In this document: positions 1 through 10,800 of the stretch, in pieces | How the letters are laid out: the number at the start of each line of letters is the position of its first letter | How positions within the stretch are numbered: position 1 is the stretch's first letter | NCBI GenBank assembly: GCA_025093985.1 | Contig: JACAAK010000002.1 | Span: forward strand, 3,844,001-3,908,000 | Source of the DNA: Calvatia gigantea | Lineage: Eukaryota; Basidiomycota; Agaricomycetes; Agaricales; Lycoperdaceae | Reading direction: 5' to 3' | Length of the DNA: 64,000 bases | The notes under the pieces: generated by a model | The model's input: only the letters and a program-made list of their open reading frames with translations | What the model was told of the DNA's origin: nothing | Databases searched by the model: none | Position numbers and translations under genes: made by a program

Positions 1-46
1 AGGCACCTGTTCACCCTCATCAGATTCCTCACAACAAGACAAAGGT

Positions 47-161
47 GAACAACACTGCACCACACAGGTGGTGGTCAACAAATCTGTTCTCTCCAATGGG
101 CAAGGCTAAACTATGGTGCTTGGTGGAGGAAATCAAAGCTGAATGTGCAGCACTGGGGTAG
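47..161 (+). pseudogene. 3' fragment of an orphan Agaricomycete repeat-gene family
   Basis: Only the last 37 or so codons are present, ending in TAG at 159-161. The translation contains APHRWW and then EEIKAECAALG before the stop. It aligns without gaps to the end of the pseudogene at 3085-3702 (APHEWW, DEIKTECAAH). I recognise this C-terminus from a highly repeated basidiomycete family of unknown function whose middle part has a D...V-E-x-K pattern reminiscent of PD-(D/E)XK nucleases; that link comes from memory and is tentative. Residues conserved elsewhere are replaced here, so this is a relic. It touches the window edge and more of it may lie upstream. Confidence 0.5.
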
Positions 162-1926
162 TTTACCTATTCCCTCTCCCAGTTGCTGTTCACTTGGGGG
201 CCAAGATTCATAGAAGGTTTCATGTCTGTTTTCCAATCACAGAAGTAATGGGTGTGTTATGACCTTAGTTGGGTGGAACCTCAGGTTGCAACTTAGGCTA
301 AGACTTGAGGGCAAGTAAGGGGAGAGGAACTGAAGGTGGTTAAGCATACTGAATACAGGAGGATATGTGTATGCTTAAATACAGGGAAGGTCATCCAGTT
401 GAATGGATGGAGGTACTATGTGTGTCATGACCCACACATGTTCACCTGCTCTCACCTGCTTCCCCCACTTGTAGTCATTGTTACCTTAGTCTGGCTGCAT
501 TGGGATGCTCTTCATTCTTTCTGTCAGTTGGGCTGATATCCTGTTTTCTACATTAATCTCTATCCCCTTCAACTTCTCCACTATCGCCTTATAGTTAAAA
601 CTTGATCCTGGTGTCTTGTTAGATGGCTGCCCTCAGTGGCCATCCATTCTTCATTCATCATTACTTTTGTACTTCCCACTTTTCAGACTAGTATATAAAC
701 CTAGTCCCCATACTTGTAAATCCTTAGTCTGATTATCAACCACAATTACGCCCTCTGATCCTGTTCCTCTCTGTCTCTGTTCCTCCAACCCTCCAACTCT
801 ACTCCCTCCTGAAATATAGACTTTGACAACAGCAGGAAGGTGCAACACATATGTTGAAGCCACTAAGTCCAAATCTTGTACTCATCTGATTTCACCTGCT
901 CAGTACGTTCTCACCTGACATCACCTGGCAGCTAACCTTCAGCCAATATCCCATGTAACCCAATCATAACAATGTGAAACGTCTGATGACAATGGCATGG
1001 TAGTATACAAGTGAATACTTGGAGATTGCTGAGACTAAGATAGATGAAACAGGTACATGGTGGATACAAAGTGGAGATGAGTATGCTGATGTGATGAAGA
1101 TGGTGAAATCCACAACAGGGTGCCAGTGCCAATGGGTCAATGTGGCATGTAGAGATACCAACATCTTATCAAATCCAAAAGTAGACAGTGTCATTCATCA
1201 GGAAAAGCATACTTTTCTTATTGCAATTGATAAGGTTCAATAGGGACTTAATAAGGATGAGTAAGATCAATCAGAATGGTGTGTCATTTGATTGGTGATT
1301 TATTATACCTTATTATCAGCACATAAGTACATGACTTTCTTATTATTACATCACCAAGAACCTGATTGATGCTCATTCACCATTGATTCACTCTTGTTCA
1401 TGTAAAATAAGATGTATTATAATGAGGAATTATCACACTAATTTACAGATCATGGAGCCAATAGCTACATAATACAATACACCTTGGACCCTCACACACA
1501 CTCAGCTGCCACCAACCCACTCGCCTAGCAAAGACCAGCTTCCATCTGTCATGGATGTAACAATTCGGCTATGAACACCAGGGTTCTGTAACAGGGTAAG
1601 CATTATATACTTCATCTGTGAATAAGTTTGCTTACCATTGAGAAGGAACAGCAAGAATGCCAGTGGAAAATGCAAGTTATGGTGTTGGTCACAGTATCAG
1701 TTGTGAGCAGGGCCAGCAAGGCAGCCAGTGGTGACAATACTGGTAGGGGGGTTGAGCCAATTAGTTCATGTCAGCCCTTATATATATATCGGAAGGTGGT
1801 AATCACATACCCTGCACACTTGATCCTCATCAGCTACCATACAGACCTCAATGCCATTGGGAATGAGCATAAATTCTCAGTTCAGGTCCAAGCAGGTGGG
1901 ATGTGGTTGTGTAAGTACCCAGTCTT
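162..1926. other. Gene-free, AT-rich repeat-like stretch
   Basis: Short ORFs up to 107 codons occur on both strands, but none has recognisable motifs, plausible splice structure or family resemblance. The sequence looks like decayed transposon DNA. I see no RNA gene. Confidence 0.4.
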
Positions 1927-2334
1927 TGTTAAGACGAGCACACCACAATAGTTTGCACTAGTGGTGGAGGGGAATCGTACTCACTGGGTTTGTTGAGATG
2001 TTGGTTATAGACTGTAGCTAGTGGATATCTTAGTGGAATGATGGGCAAGGAGTAGACTGGATTGTCTAAAGAATATACGCATACTACATAGGTCTTATAT
2101 ATCTAATGTCTCTGGTCTGTGTGCCGTTCTACCTAATATAGGTGAGGTCTTATCTGCCAGTAGCATATACAGAGCATACTGCATACATTGTTCTATTTAA
2201 TAGACCATGACCAGCAACCTAGAGTGCGGTCTAGTACATTGTTCGTTATCTCTCTTCAAGAGTGAAGTACTCAAGAACCCGTTTCAGCTATAAATAGACT
2301 GAACCAACGTAGTGGTACGGATCGAGATTCAACA
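1927..2334 (-). repeat. Solo LTR, same family as the 557-bp LTRs, internally deleted
   Basis: The sequence starts TGTTAAGACGAG and ends GATTCAACA, matching both ends of the LTRs at 4741-5297 and 12036-12592. Shared internal blocks include the region around CTGGTCTGTG, the segment GAGGTCT..GCCAGTAGCATA and the terminal CAGCTATAAATAGACTGAACCA. The five bases before it (1922-1926, GTCTT) are repeated directly after it (2335-2339, GTCTT), an intact 5-bp target site duplication. At 408 bp it is about 150 bp shorter than the full LTR, mainly in the first half. Strand follows the orientation inferred for the full element. LTR-LTR recombination removing the interior is the usual origin. Confidence 0.85.
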
Positions 2335-3084
2335 GTCTTAGTAGTTAGCGGGGGCGGAGTTGGTGGTGGTCTGGCCAATGGCCAATTTCTTTCTCCTGTG
2401 ACATGGAGTGCAGGTGTGCGACCCGGATATCTATGACATCAGTATTATCACACTTGGTGTGAGAAGTAACATACACGGCTGGTCAGAAGTTGAGTGGACT
2501 GTCCAACTCTACTTGATTGATATGCAGACTAGGGAGAGTGGCATTCAGACTATTATTTGGTAGTTGAGACATGATACGGAGAATACAGCTCCAGCACAAT
2601 TTGGTGATCAGGAGTGCCAGATCAGCAAGAAGGAAGAAGCAGTTGTTAAGTTTGAAATATTTGAGGTCACCATGTTTAATGATGACTATGGGGGGGGGGG
2701 AGATTCAGAAGAGTTGAAGGTTTGATGTACAAAGTTGTACTTGCCTAATTAATTTCATTATGATGTGGAGTTGCTGTGGCTTGTCTTACTCATGTTCTGG
2801 ATTTCTTAGTGACTTGTCATGACCTGACCCAGTCATCTCTCTTGCTTCCTCTTTGGTCTTTTCCTCAGTTTAACATTGATGTCTTACTTCCATGGCCTCT
2901 TTTGCCTTTCTGTTTTCCTTATGTCATGCCACGCTGTTGCCTGGTGATCCAGTAGTGTAGTGTATAAGTAGGGGTGATCAGTGAGTATGAACCCCCAAGT
3001 CTAGTATTACCAATTAAATTCACCTTACATGGCTTTGCTCCTGACAGCGACAGTTGCTCTCCTTCTCTTCTTCCTCAACCTTGT
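2335..3084. other. Gene-free stretch with an 11-base G run
   Basis: No supported gene. A homopolymer of about 11 G residues lies at 2690-2700. The remainder is AT-rich and unremarkable. Confidence 0.4.
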
Positions 3085-3702
3085 CTTACCAAATGCCTTG
3101 GCACCCGAATATCCTCCTGTCATTTGAAGCTATTCCTAAGTTCAATGCATTGGAAAACGATTATTAGGGGCCGTGGAACAGGATTCTTACAACCCTATTC
3201 TCCCCTGATTCTGAATTCGTGGTTGCACCTCAGTGTTACCGACCCCACTTCAATTGTGTGGCTGACTTCACGGTCATGTTTGACGTCAAACTTAAGAACC
3301 GCCCAGTCCTTATTGTCAAGGTCTTAAGGTCCTCACTGCTAGATTACGACTCTTCTTGGCAGGATGTGGATAAACAGATGAGGGAGCAATTTCGAGATTG
3401 CAGGGGTAAGTATAAATGTGACCGTATCACCAATTGTATTCATTTACACAAGGAAACCAGATTGGTGTCCCAGTTCTACCTTGCGTGGTATAAGTGTGAT
3501 AGGCACTCAGATAGCATTTTACAGCCTGAATGTGAAAAACCCTCAGGAGCTCATCATCTCTCATTACATTGATCCTGAGGGAAATGGGGCGATAGACACT
3601 GCACCTCATGAGTGGTGGTCATTAGATGTGCTATCAGAGGAGGGTGAGGCTGAAATTCGTCAGGTAGTAGATGAGATCAAGACAGAATGTGCAGCCCATT
3701 GA
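3085..3702 (+). pseudogene. Decayed orphan Agaricomycete repeat gene (possible nuclease-like fold)
   Basis: One reading frame gives ILLSFEAIPKFNALEND, then an in-frame TAG near 3161, then continues through TLFSPDSEFVVAPQC and VLIVK to DKQMREQFRD. A GTAAGT at 3406 is a likely intron donor. After it the similarity changes frame twice: IGVPVL is in one frame and GISVIGTQIAFY in the next. It then runs through TAPHEWW and DVLSEEGEAE to the TGA at 3700-3702. The order of blocks matches a repeated basidiomycete family of unknown function. The position usually E in V-E-x-K is K here (VLIVK). A stop, at least one frameshift and this substitution mark it as dead. The PD-(D/E)XK comparison is recollection, not a computed match. 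Confidence 0.6.
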
Positions 3703-3871
3703 TGGTTTTAATTAGCTTTCTCATTTTTCATTCACCCATAGAACTGTACAAATTTGTTCTGATGTTCCGAGTTACAAATTTCACAAATTGATGCCTTTCT
3801 CTAGTTGCAGCTTGCAACCCATACCTTGTGCTGGCAAGTTTCATTGTTGCCACTTGGCATATCTCAGAATA

Positions 3872-4678
3872 CAGTCATTAACTGGTCAGTGAGGCATGAC
3901 CACTCAGTGAGACACCCGACTTCTATGGGCTTTCCTGGGTTGCATTTCTGTCTTTCCTCCCTGGACTTTTTGTAAATACAATCTCAGGCATCTCTAGTTT
4001 ATGTTCAACTCATTATAAGGACATTATTTACATTGTTTCCTTTGCAATGTTCGAGATCTTGCAAGAGACTACTAGATAAGGCGTTGTCCAGTGGTATTGG
4101 ATGTTTTTATCCCGAAAAATCTTGCACACAATTATTTTAAAACATTGTTTTATTTAGTTCCCCATGTATTTGTGCACAGAAATGCACCCAAACCATGAAG
4201 AGAGTGTCGAAACTTCCTGCTCCTCGAGAGTGATTGATCTGTCCTGTCACATCACAGCGTTCCAAATTTGGAACACCTGTAGTAGTTTGTTTACCAGAAA
4301 ATGCAGGCCACAGGGACCAAAGCCTAAGTAAGGAGTACTCAAGCAGCAAATTAACCAGTCCAAAATAGTCGAAAACGAGCTGGAAGTGGACAGCGAAGAG
4401 TAGGATGTCAAGGATGATCAACATCAGTTGACCATGATGGGCTCTTTGGGATGCGTGACGTGATGCGTCTCACTGAGTGGTTTGTGGTGTGATAAGAAAT
4501 TCTGCAAGTGATTAGTCGATTTTACCTCTTCCTCTTGATATTTCACTACCAGATTTGTGCAACACATAGTTTACATGGCACTTAAATAGAATATCAAATC
4601 ATTTTGGGATGATTCCCCTCAATAAATTATTCCAAAGGGGATCACTAATTTACTGCCTCACTGACCGGTTAATGACTG
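3872..4678. mobile_element. 807-bp TA-flanked Tc1/mariner-like MITE
   Basis: The ends are inverted copies: CAGTCATTAACTGGTCAGTG at 3872-3891 and its near-perfect reverse complement ending at 4678. Over 25 bp only one base differs. Both ends are bordered by TA (3870-3871 and 4679-4680), the target duplication of Tc1/mariner elements, and the termini begin CAGT like the element at 6140-7378. A second inverted pair (CCACTCAGTGAGAC near 3900 and its complement near 4466) lies inside. The longest ORF (95 codons, minus) shows no DDE motif. It is therefore probably a non-autonomous derivative. Confidence 0.7.
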
Positions 4679-4684
4679 TAGTCA

Positions 4685-4740
4685 AATTGCCTGATTTTGC
4701 CGACTCAAGAAACCCCCCAGACTCCTACCCAGTCACCTGG
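4685..4740 (+). repeat. Left piece of an inverted-duplication arm split by the LTR element
   Basis: The bases ACTCCTACCCAGTCACCTGG at 4721-4740 continue, after removal of 4741-12592 and one CCTGG, into 12598-12718. The joined sequence is the reverse complement of about 13415-13570. The match weakens upstream of 4715. Confidence 0.75.
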
Positions 4741-5297
4741 TGTTGAGAGAACGAGTAGACATCCCAATATAAGTTCACACTACCTAAGCGTGTAGGCATC
4801 AGCGGTGGAGGGTAGTCGTATTCATCCGGGAGACGGTCCAGTAGGAAAGGCGTATGGTAGTGGACATAGTCCTGCTTATACCAGCGTACTCAGAGAGTCT
4901 TAAGGAGAATGGAAGCGATGCTTAGAGAAGCTAGCGTGGAGTAGAGAAGATATATAGTCTTACGCCAAAGGGCGTAGCCAAAGGGCATACATGAAAGGCG
5001 TACATACTTCAATGCTACATAGGGTATATATACTAATATCCCTGGTCTGTGCACTCTAAACCCTTATACGGGTGAGGTCTAACTACCAGTAGCATAATTG
5101 GAGCATACTGTGTACGACGCATGTACTAGAAGGTTCCATGTGGAGGGTATAACCGACTACCAGAAGGGCGGTACAACTACTGCGTATGTAGTCCGTGATG
5201 GTCCGTTATTATCGACCCTCTGAAGGTGAAATACTCGAACCCTGTTTCAGCTATAAATAGACTGAACCAACATAGTGGTACAGAGCAAGATTCAACA
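4741..5297 (-). repeat. LTR (3' LTR in the inferred minus orientation)
   Basis: 557 bp, starting TGTTGAGAGAACGAG and ending GATTCAACA. It pairs with 12036-12592 at about 98 percent identity. TATATATA-type sequence lies near 5029-5039 and TATAAATA near 5253. It carries CpA where its partner has CpG or TpG at several sites. Confidence 0.9.
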
Positions 5298-5310
5298 CTC
5301 CTCCTCACTT
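5298..5310 (-). other. Candidate polypurine tract of the LTR element
   Basis: Read on the minus strand, the bases immediately before the LTR are AAGTGAGGAGGAG, 12 of 13 purines. They abut the LTR start TGTTG. This is the position and composition of a plus-strand-primer PPT and sets the inferred orientation. The opposite end has no comparable purine run. Confidence 0.6.
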
Positions 5311-6139
5311 GAAGGGGGGAAGATTAATGCTTCAATAATCTAGCGGTATTGAAACCAGACTTAGACATTGGAATCTTCAACAAAAGAGCGGCAGAGCCAA
5401 ACATCAAATGTTGGAGTCATCAATGATCATGCAGAATTAACCAGCTTTTGAAGGTTGGAAAAGCAATCCTGTGGTGGAGAGGAATTGATGCTAGCGTTTG
5501 CTATGATGGCCATAAAGGACACAATGACAATTGCTTTGAGCTATCAAAGCCTAAAAAGGCTCCTCCAGAAATTGTAAACAGCAATTCTTTCGAAGTGTTC
5601 AACAAATCTGTTTTTCCGTGTAGGTGCGAAATACAAAAACCATTTTTGCTGATGCGAAATTCAGCATGCGATTATTGTGAGATCAGGAAAGCAGCAGTAC
5701 TAAGCCAGCGTAACCAAGGCCGTCACTTTGCGGTTATGTAGATCAATTAGCCGCGGCAGTCACATGAGCCAGCGAAGCAATGATACTACAAGCCTTGTTC
5801 TGATTTTGACTCGAACAAATTCCAAATTAATGGATTTGCAAATGGAAGTGGTCTCATGCAATTTTCCTCCATGCAAAAGGCATTTCGGCCGATGTGGATT
5901 AAGGATTCGGTCCCAAGGAATGCATACACACTTTTTGTTATTTCCCATCAACTCTGAAAAGGAGGGAGGAACGATTAAGTCCCTTATTTGTTTTTCCATA
6001 CAACTCCGAAAAGGTGGAAGGATCTTGATATTGACCCCATATATTTTTCCGGACTCTCGGTTTGAGGCGGATGGATAAATTCCATGTAGATGTTTTACCG
6101 TAGACTCATGAAGAGGCGGAAGGTTACATTCAAAACCTA

Positions 6140-6355
6140 CAGTAAGGGACAAAACCGTTCCAATGTTTTGAACTTTTCAGAAGATCAGCTCATAACTCAA
6201 GGACTACTGTGGCTGTGCACTTCCTAATTTAATTGTAGATAGTCCAGTATCTTATCTAATCATATGCAAAGTATGATTATGTAATCCTTTGTTTTGGGGG
6301 AGTTATTAATTAATTAATATTTTAAGTACATTGGAACAGTTTTGTCCCTCTCAAA
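6140..6355 (+). repeat. Left terminal inverted repeat of the mariner element
   Basis: About 215 bp. It is itself bounded by an inverted pair: GGGACAAAACCGTTCCAATG at 6146-6165 and the one-mismatch complement at 6329-6348. The whole repeat could therefore fold alone. Confidence 0.85.
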
Positions 6356-6432
6356 TTCTGAGCACATGACTTCGTTTATTGCAATCAAATAAATACAAAT
6401 AAAATCATGTGACCATGTAGGGTGATGTATAA

Positions 6433-7140
6433 ATGGATGTGCTTATTCTCAGGTGCAAATTAACTCCCCCACTATACCTTTACAACTATATGCGCTCTCT
6501 TTCCTCTACTCAGACCAATAGAGTCCTCTCTTACCTGGACCAAGGGAAATCTGCTCATCATATTGCTTCTATTACTGGTCTGGGAGTCAGTACTATTTCT
6601 AGGATTCGCTCCAAACATAGATCAACACTTTCCAAATCTGTTGGTGGCCGCCCATCTAAACTTTCTCCCTCTGATATCCACTATTCTGTTCGCCTCATCA
6701 CCTCTCGCAAGGCTGACAATGCCTCCCAAGTCACCAAATCACTTCAAAATGTTATTGCCCAGCCTGTATCCACCAAAACAGTGTGCAGGGCACTCAGAGG
6801 AGCTGGAATGAAGGCTGTAGTCAAGCGGAAATGACAACAGGACAATGACCCCAAACACAAGAGCAAAAAGGCTACAAACTGGCTAGATGAGTCTGAATTG
6901 GAGGTTATGGTATGGCCCCCACAGTCTCCAGACCTTAATCCCATTGAACATCTCTGGACTCACCTCAAGAATAAGCTGGGAGAGTATGATACTCCTCCTG
7001 ATAGCATGAATACCCTATGGGAGAGGATACAAAAGGAGTGGGATGACATAGAACCAGAAGTGTGTCAGAATCTGATAGAGAGTATGCCTAGGAGGGTCCA
7101 GGCAGTTTTACAGGCCAAGGGAGCTTATACCAGGTACTAG
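6433..7140 (+). pseudogene. Tc1-type transposase with the central catalytic part deleted
   Basis: The 5' part (6433-6831) gives a helix-turn-helix DNA-binding region (LDQGKSAHHIASITGLGVST, then GGRPSKLS) and a second HTH part ending VVKRK. A TGA follows at 6832-6834. The same frame then resumes directly with QQDNDPKHKSKK and WPPQSPDLNPIEHLW, ending in TAG at 7138-7140. The second catalytic D (in QDND) and the E of NPIEHLW are separated by 34 residues, the DD34E arrangement. The first catalytic D block, normally about 100 or more residues in between, is missing; the deletion junction coincides with the stop. A start at the ATG of MRSLSS (6490) is also possible. The protein cannot catalyse transposition. 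Confidence 0.85.
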
Positions 7141-7162
7141 AATACCCATTTTGTATATAAAT

Positions 7163-7378
7163 TTCAAGAGGGACAAAACTGTTCCAATGCACTTAAAATA
7201 TTAATTAATTAATAACTCCCCTAAAACAAAGGATTACATAATCATACTTTGCATATGATTAGATAAGATACTGGACTATCTACAATTAAATTAGGAAGTG
7301 CACAGCCACAGTAGTCCTTGAGATATGAGCTGATCTTCTGAGAAGTTCAAAACATTGGAACGGTTTTGTCCCTTACTG
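7163..7378 (-). repeat. Right terminal inverted repeat of the mariner element
   Basis: Mirror of the left repeat, with internal inverted 20-mers at 7170-7189 and 7353-7372. Spacing between the two 20-mers is 183 bp, the same as on the left. Confidence 0.85.
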
Positions 7379-7860
7379 TATGAAGTTTTTCCTCGATCTC
7401 GTTAGAGAGAGAAAGGATTTGTTAGACCCTATCTTATTTTTATCTTGCGAAAGGAATAAGTTCCTGCCATATTTTTACAGTTGACTCTTGAATGAGTATG
7501 AAGGAATATGTTCCTGATTTATTTTATCCAACAACTCGTAAGAGGTGGAAAGGTAAAAGCGTAAACCTTATAATATTTTCTCCTACAACTCGTTAGAGGA
7601 GGAAGGAATAATTTCCTAATGTTATTTTTGCCTAAGACGCTCGTCTTGAGACGTTGGTGGGGATAACTCCCCAGTTGTTTTATCAGCGACTCGCGAGAGG
7701 TGATAGGAACAATTGAAAGTCCTGTGAATATATTTTTCCAGCGACTGTGGCAGAAAGGAATATTTCTAAACCTAATATTTTTATCCAAGCATCTTTGTAT
7801 GAAGGCGGAAAGGAATATCATATCCTTTGTGTTTTCCCCATCAACTCCGAAGAGGAGGGC

Positions 7861-10800
7861 TCGCAATGGTGTAGGAATCGGTATCATGTTGTGGCAATCG
7901 CTCGAGCCGGCTAGTTGCAAGGCCGTTAGACTTTATTACCAAAGCGAGGTCGACGAAGTGGTTTTTGGAAAATGTGGATTAAATCCAGTGTAATCGCATG
8001 GAGGCGGATCAAATCCTGCTCAATCAAGGATTAGAAATTCCTTCCATGTAACACATATAGTGCTCGTCTGGTGTCATTCAAACTCTCTTCTTATCTGGTA
8101 AGCCAAAGCTCGTCAGATTATTCCAGTGTATCTTCTCATCCAGTCTGCAAAAGCAGTTTTGATATCAACGCTAAGCATTTCTCACATGCGCGGATAACTG
8201 GAGAATTAAATCACAAAAGCGATGCCTTTAACTTAGTGAAGTTCCTTTGCTGTGAAGTGCAGGATAAGGCGGTCATCGGATTTGGAGTAAGAATACTGTA
8301 TCCGTTGTTCTCCTCCATGCTTTTTAGCATGTTAAGTTTCCTAATACATGTTACTCAATCGTATCGCTTTTTAGGGCTCAGAAAGTGTTTATCATGTTAC
8401 GAACCACCGCGGCGCACATCAATTAAGACGGACCAGCGAAGTGTAGCTTTTGAAAGCTTTAATCGTATGCGGTTTTTCACCAGCGATTAAGAACTTGTTT
8501 TACTGTACTCCTCCCTCAGCGACGAGTTTTTTCGATTTAAATGTCAATGTGCATTGTTAATGGCGGATCATTATCGATGCAATTCCAGAAATAAAAGAAT
8601 TTTCTCGCAAGTTTATTAAGCTATGCGAGGCGAAAGCTCATATGGAGGTGTAACCATCACATATTTTTAGGATGATTTATCCAAGCTGTTGCGCTTTTCT
8701 GGTAGACACTAGCATGAACGCATAGCAAGTCTTATGCTTGTCCAACTCTTGTCGGTGAGTCCAAATGAGTTCTTCTTGAATTTGAACGCCTAATCCATTA
8801 TAGTCTACCTGTAGGTGACCCACGTAATGAACAGTGCGGTCTTTCCTAGTCAGGTTCAATTGTGCAATGCATATCAACCAGCATTTTATTCTATAACTCC
8901 TCCACAATGGTCGTTCCACCTAAGTGGCGACACAGAAGTGTGGTGTGTCAAAAGCGGTAGATATCCTGTGAAGGATGCACATATATTGCATCAAATTGGC
9001 GAATATGTCAGCGTAAGACATAGGATATGGTGGGCGGAGATTTCTCGAATGGAAATGGAAAGGAATCAGGAGGTGATCGTGGAGTGTAATGGAATATATC
9101 CTGCAACATCAATAGATGGCAGATAAAGAAATTGCTATCTCTTGCTTCATGCAGGTTTTGCTCTCTTCTTTGCAAATGAACTGGTTACTGCTATCCAGTT
9201 ACTGAATCATGACGTTTAAGGGTATATTCCCTCATCGAGTAAGGCATCCAAATGTGGATTGTTCGTAGAACATTAAGCCTTTCCGTGTGCTGCTTGAACT
9301 TAAAAGTTCTCGTTGATCAAATGATCGAGGTATGTTACATCTCGAATAAGCAATCATGTTTGGGCGGTCATCATGTTAACTGATGCACCGCGAAGCCAAA
9401 CCCACAGTACAGAACCAAATTAATGGTTTATCCCTTGATTTACACAATTAAGTGTCTTCCACTGTAAACACTTGGACTGGCGTGTTATGCTCTAGTCAAC
9501 GCTTAAACTATCACTGAGATGGGTAAGACCTCCCCGTTGCCATAAAGCTTTTAGGCTCTCAAAGTGTAGTGCGGATCAATCTCTCTACATCAACTGTTGC
9601 AAAAGCATTGGGAGTAGGAGGTTTAAGTGGGTTATTCATGCCATGAATATTTTGCTATTGCTCTCATTTAGACAAACTCTCCTCCATAATCAGTTGCGAC
9701 ATTGGCCATTGTCAGCTATACTGTAGAGGTTTCTCTAATGAATCTTAGAGCCTCATAACTTCTTTCGAAGGAGGACAACTATCATCATGAGATGAGAAGT
9801 CATAGAATAGCGTCGTATTTGACAATTAGCAATTCCATCAAGTCTGAGTATTACGCTCAAGGACGAGGATATTCGTATAAAGAATTCTGGATAAAGGTAC
9901 TGATGCAATTTCCCTTATGAAATAATCCAGAGTGGCAATGAAGTAATGCAACATTTTAACAAGTCGTAAAAGATGAGTGGAAAAGGCATAATCATGGGAA
10001 GTTCTGTTCGATGATGTCAAACAATATAGTCTAGTAGGCGTAATGTTCAACAACCAGTCATCTCCTTGCTTATAATTGCAAGTTCGTGTACAACGATGAG
10101 ATTGGGTGAACTAAAACAGCTCTGCATGACTTATTGCAAAGGTGGTGACCTTTAACGATTGCCTCAAAAGCATTATGCTCGAGGACATACATTATAAGAT
10201 TTTCTCGATATAGATCAGCCGCACACTAATGTGGCGCTACAAATCTTTATCCCTAATGTCATAGACTAATGCTGGAATATAAAAGCAGTTCAGGTACTTG
10301 TCGTTCCCGTAGAATTCCAGTTTCTTGCCTCAAGCCTAATGTAAAGCGGCGAGGTCTAAGAATTAATTCTGGTGACACAGTACTGAAGCTCAACCGTTAT
10401 ACGTTGGGAGCTATTCTGCTAATTCCTAGATGTGTCGTAATTTCCTTTCTTTGTAATGATGCGATTCACAAGATCCTATAAAGGATATTCTTCTCGAGTG
10501 AATAGAGCGACGTGCTCCCGCTATCATCTTTATATAACCCGTAAGGATTTCTCACTTGTTGCGTAGAAAAGGATTTACAGTATAGCCAGCACTTACATCT
10601 CACGCAGCACACCGTTATTCATAGCATTTGTCAAGGAGTATGAAGTCGAAAGTACTACCGTATATCCTTCCATTGGTATCAAGGTCAGCGACATCCGAAG
10701 ATGGCGACACAAGAACTCCTCCGGTGCCAAGCTCCATAAAGAGCGGTCTAAAGGATTTCTTAAGGAATTCGTCGGCATGTTGCATTGTATGGTGCTATAC

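Larger units (their letters stand above)
6140..7378 (+). mobile_element. Tc1/mariner DD34E transposon, internally deleted, nested in the LTR element
   Basis: It begins CAGTAAGGGACAAAACC and ends with the complement, flanked by TA (6138-6139 and 7379-7380). The terminal inverted repeats are about 215 bp (6140-6355 and 7163-7378). At 1239 bp it is shorter than typical 1.6-1.8 kb relatives. It lacks the middle of its transposase gene and is probably non-autonomous. Insertion into the hairpin-repeat array shows it arrived after, or moved together with, that array. Confidence 0.9.
5940..7860. repeat. Degenerate array of about 50-bp hairpin units inside the LTR element
   Basis: About 12 units recur, interrupted by the mariner at 6140-7378. 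Each has a T-rich run, then (A/C)RACTC, a short loop, GAGG or AAGG, and a purine tail like GGAAGGAA. Examples are CAACTCCGAAAAGGTGGAAG (about 6003), ACAACTCGTTAGAGGAGGAA (about 7573), CGACTCGCGAGAGGTGATAG (about 7683) and CAACTCCGAAGAGGAGGGC (about 7840). Spacing is roughly 45-60 bp. CTC/GAG form a short stem. Similar weaker hairpins continue to about 11.3 kb. No coding frame runs through the units. Confidence 0.6.

Noticed and set aside
5448..5741. 97-codon ORF near the end of the LTR interior as a possible gag remnant
   Set aside because: It is on the strand opposite to the inferred transcription and has no gag features such as a zinc knuckle.
8677..8919. Minus-strand ORF with YAFMLVSTRK, reminiscent of the copia RNase H block
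   Set aside because: Only about 20 residues look similar and no other RNase H motif surrounds them. It is kept only as a weak hint of element class.
9671..9697. TDYGGEFV on the minus strand, like the copia integrase D-N-G-x-E-F motif
   Set aside because: Eight residues followed at once by a stop, too short for a domain call. It is used only as supporting evidence for orientation.
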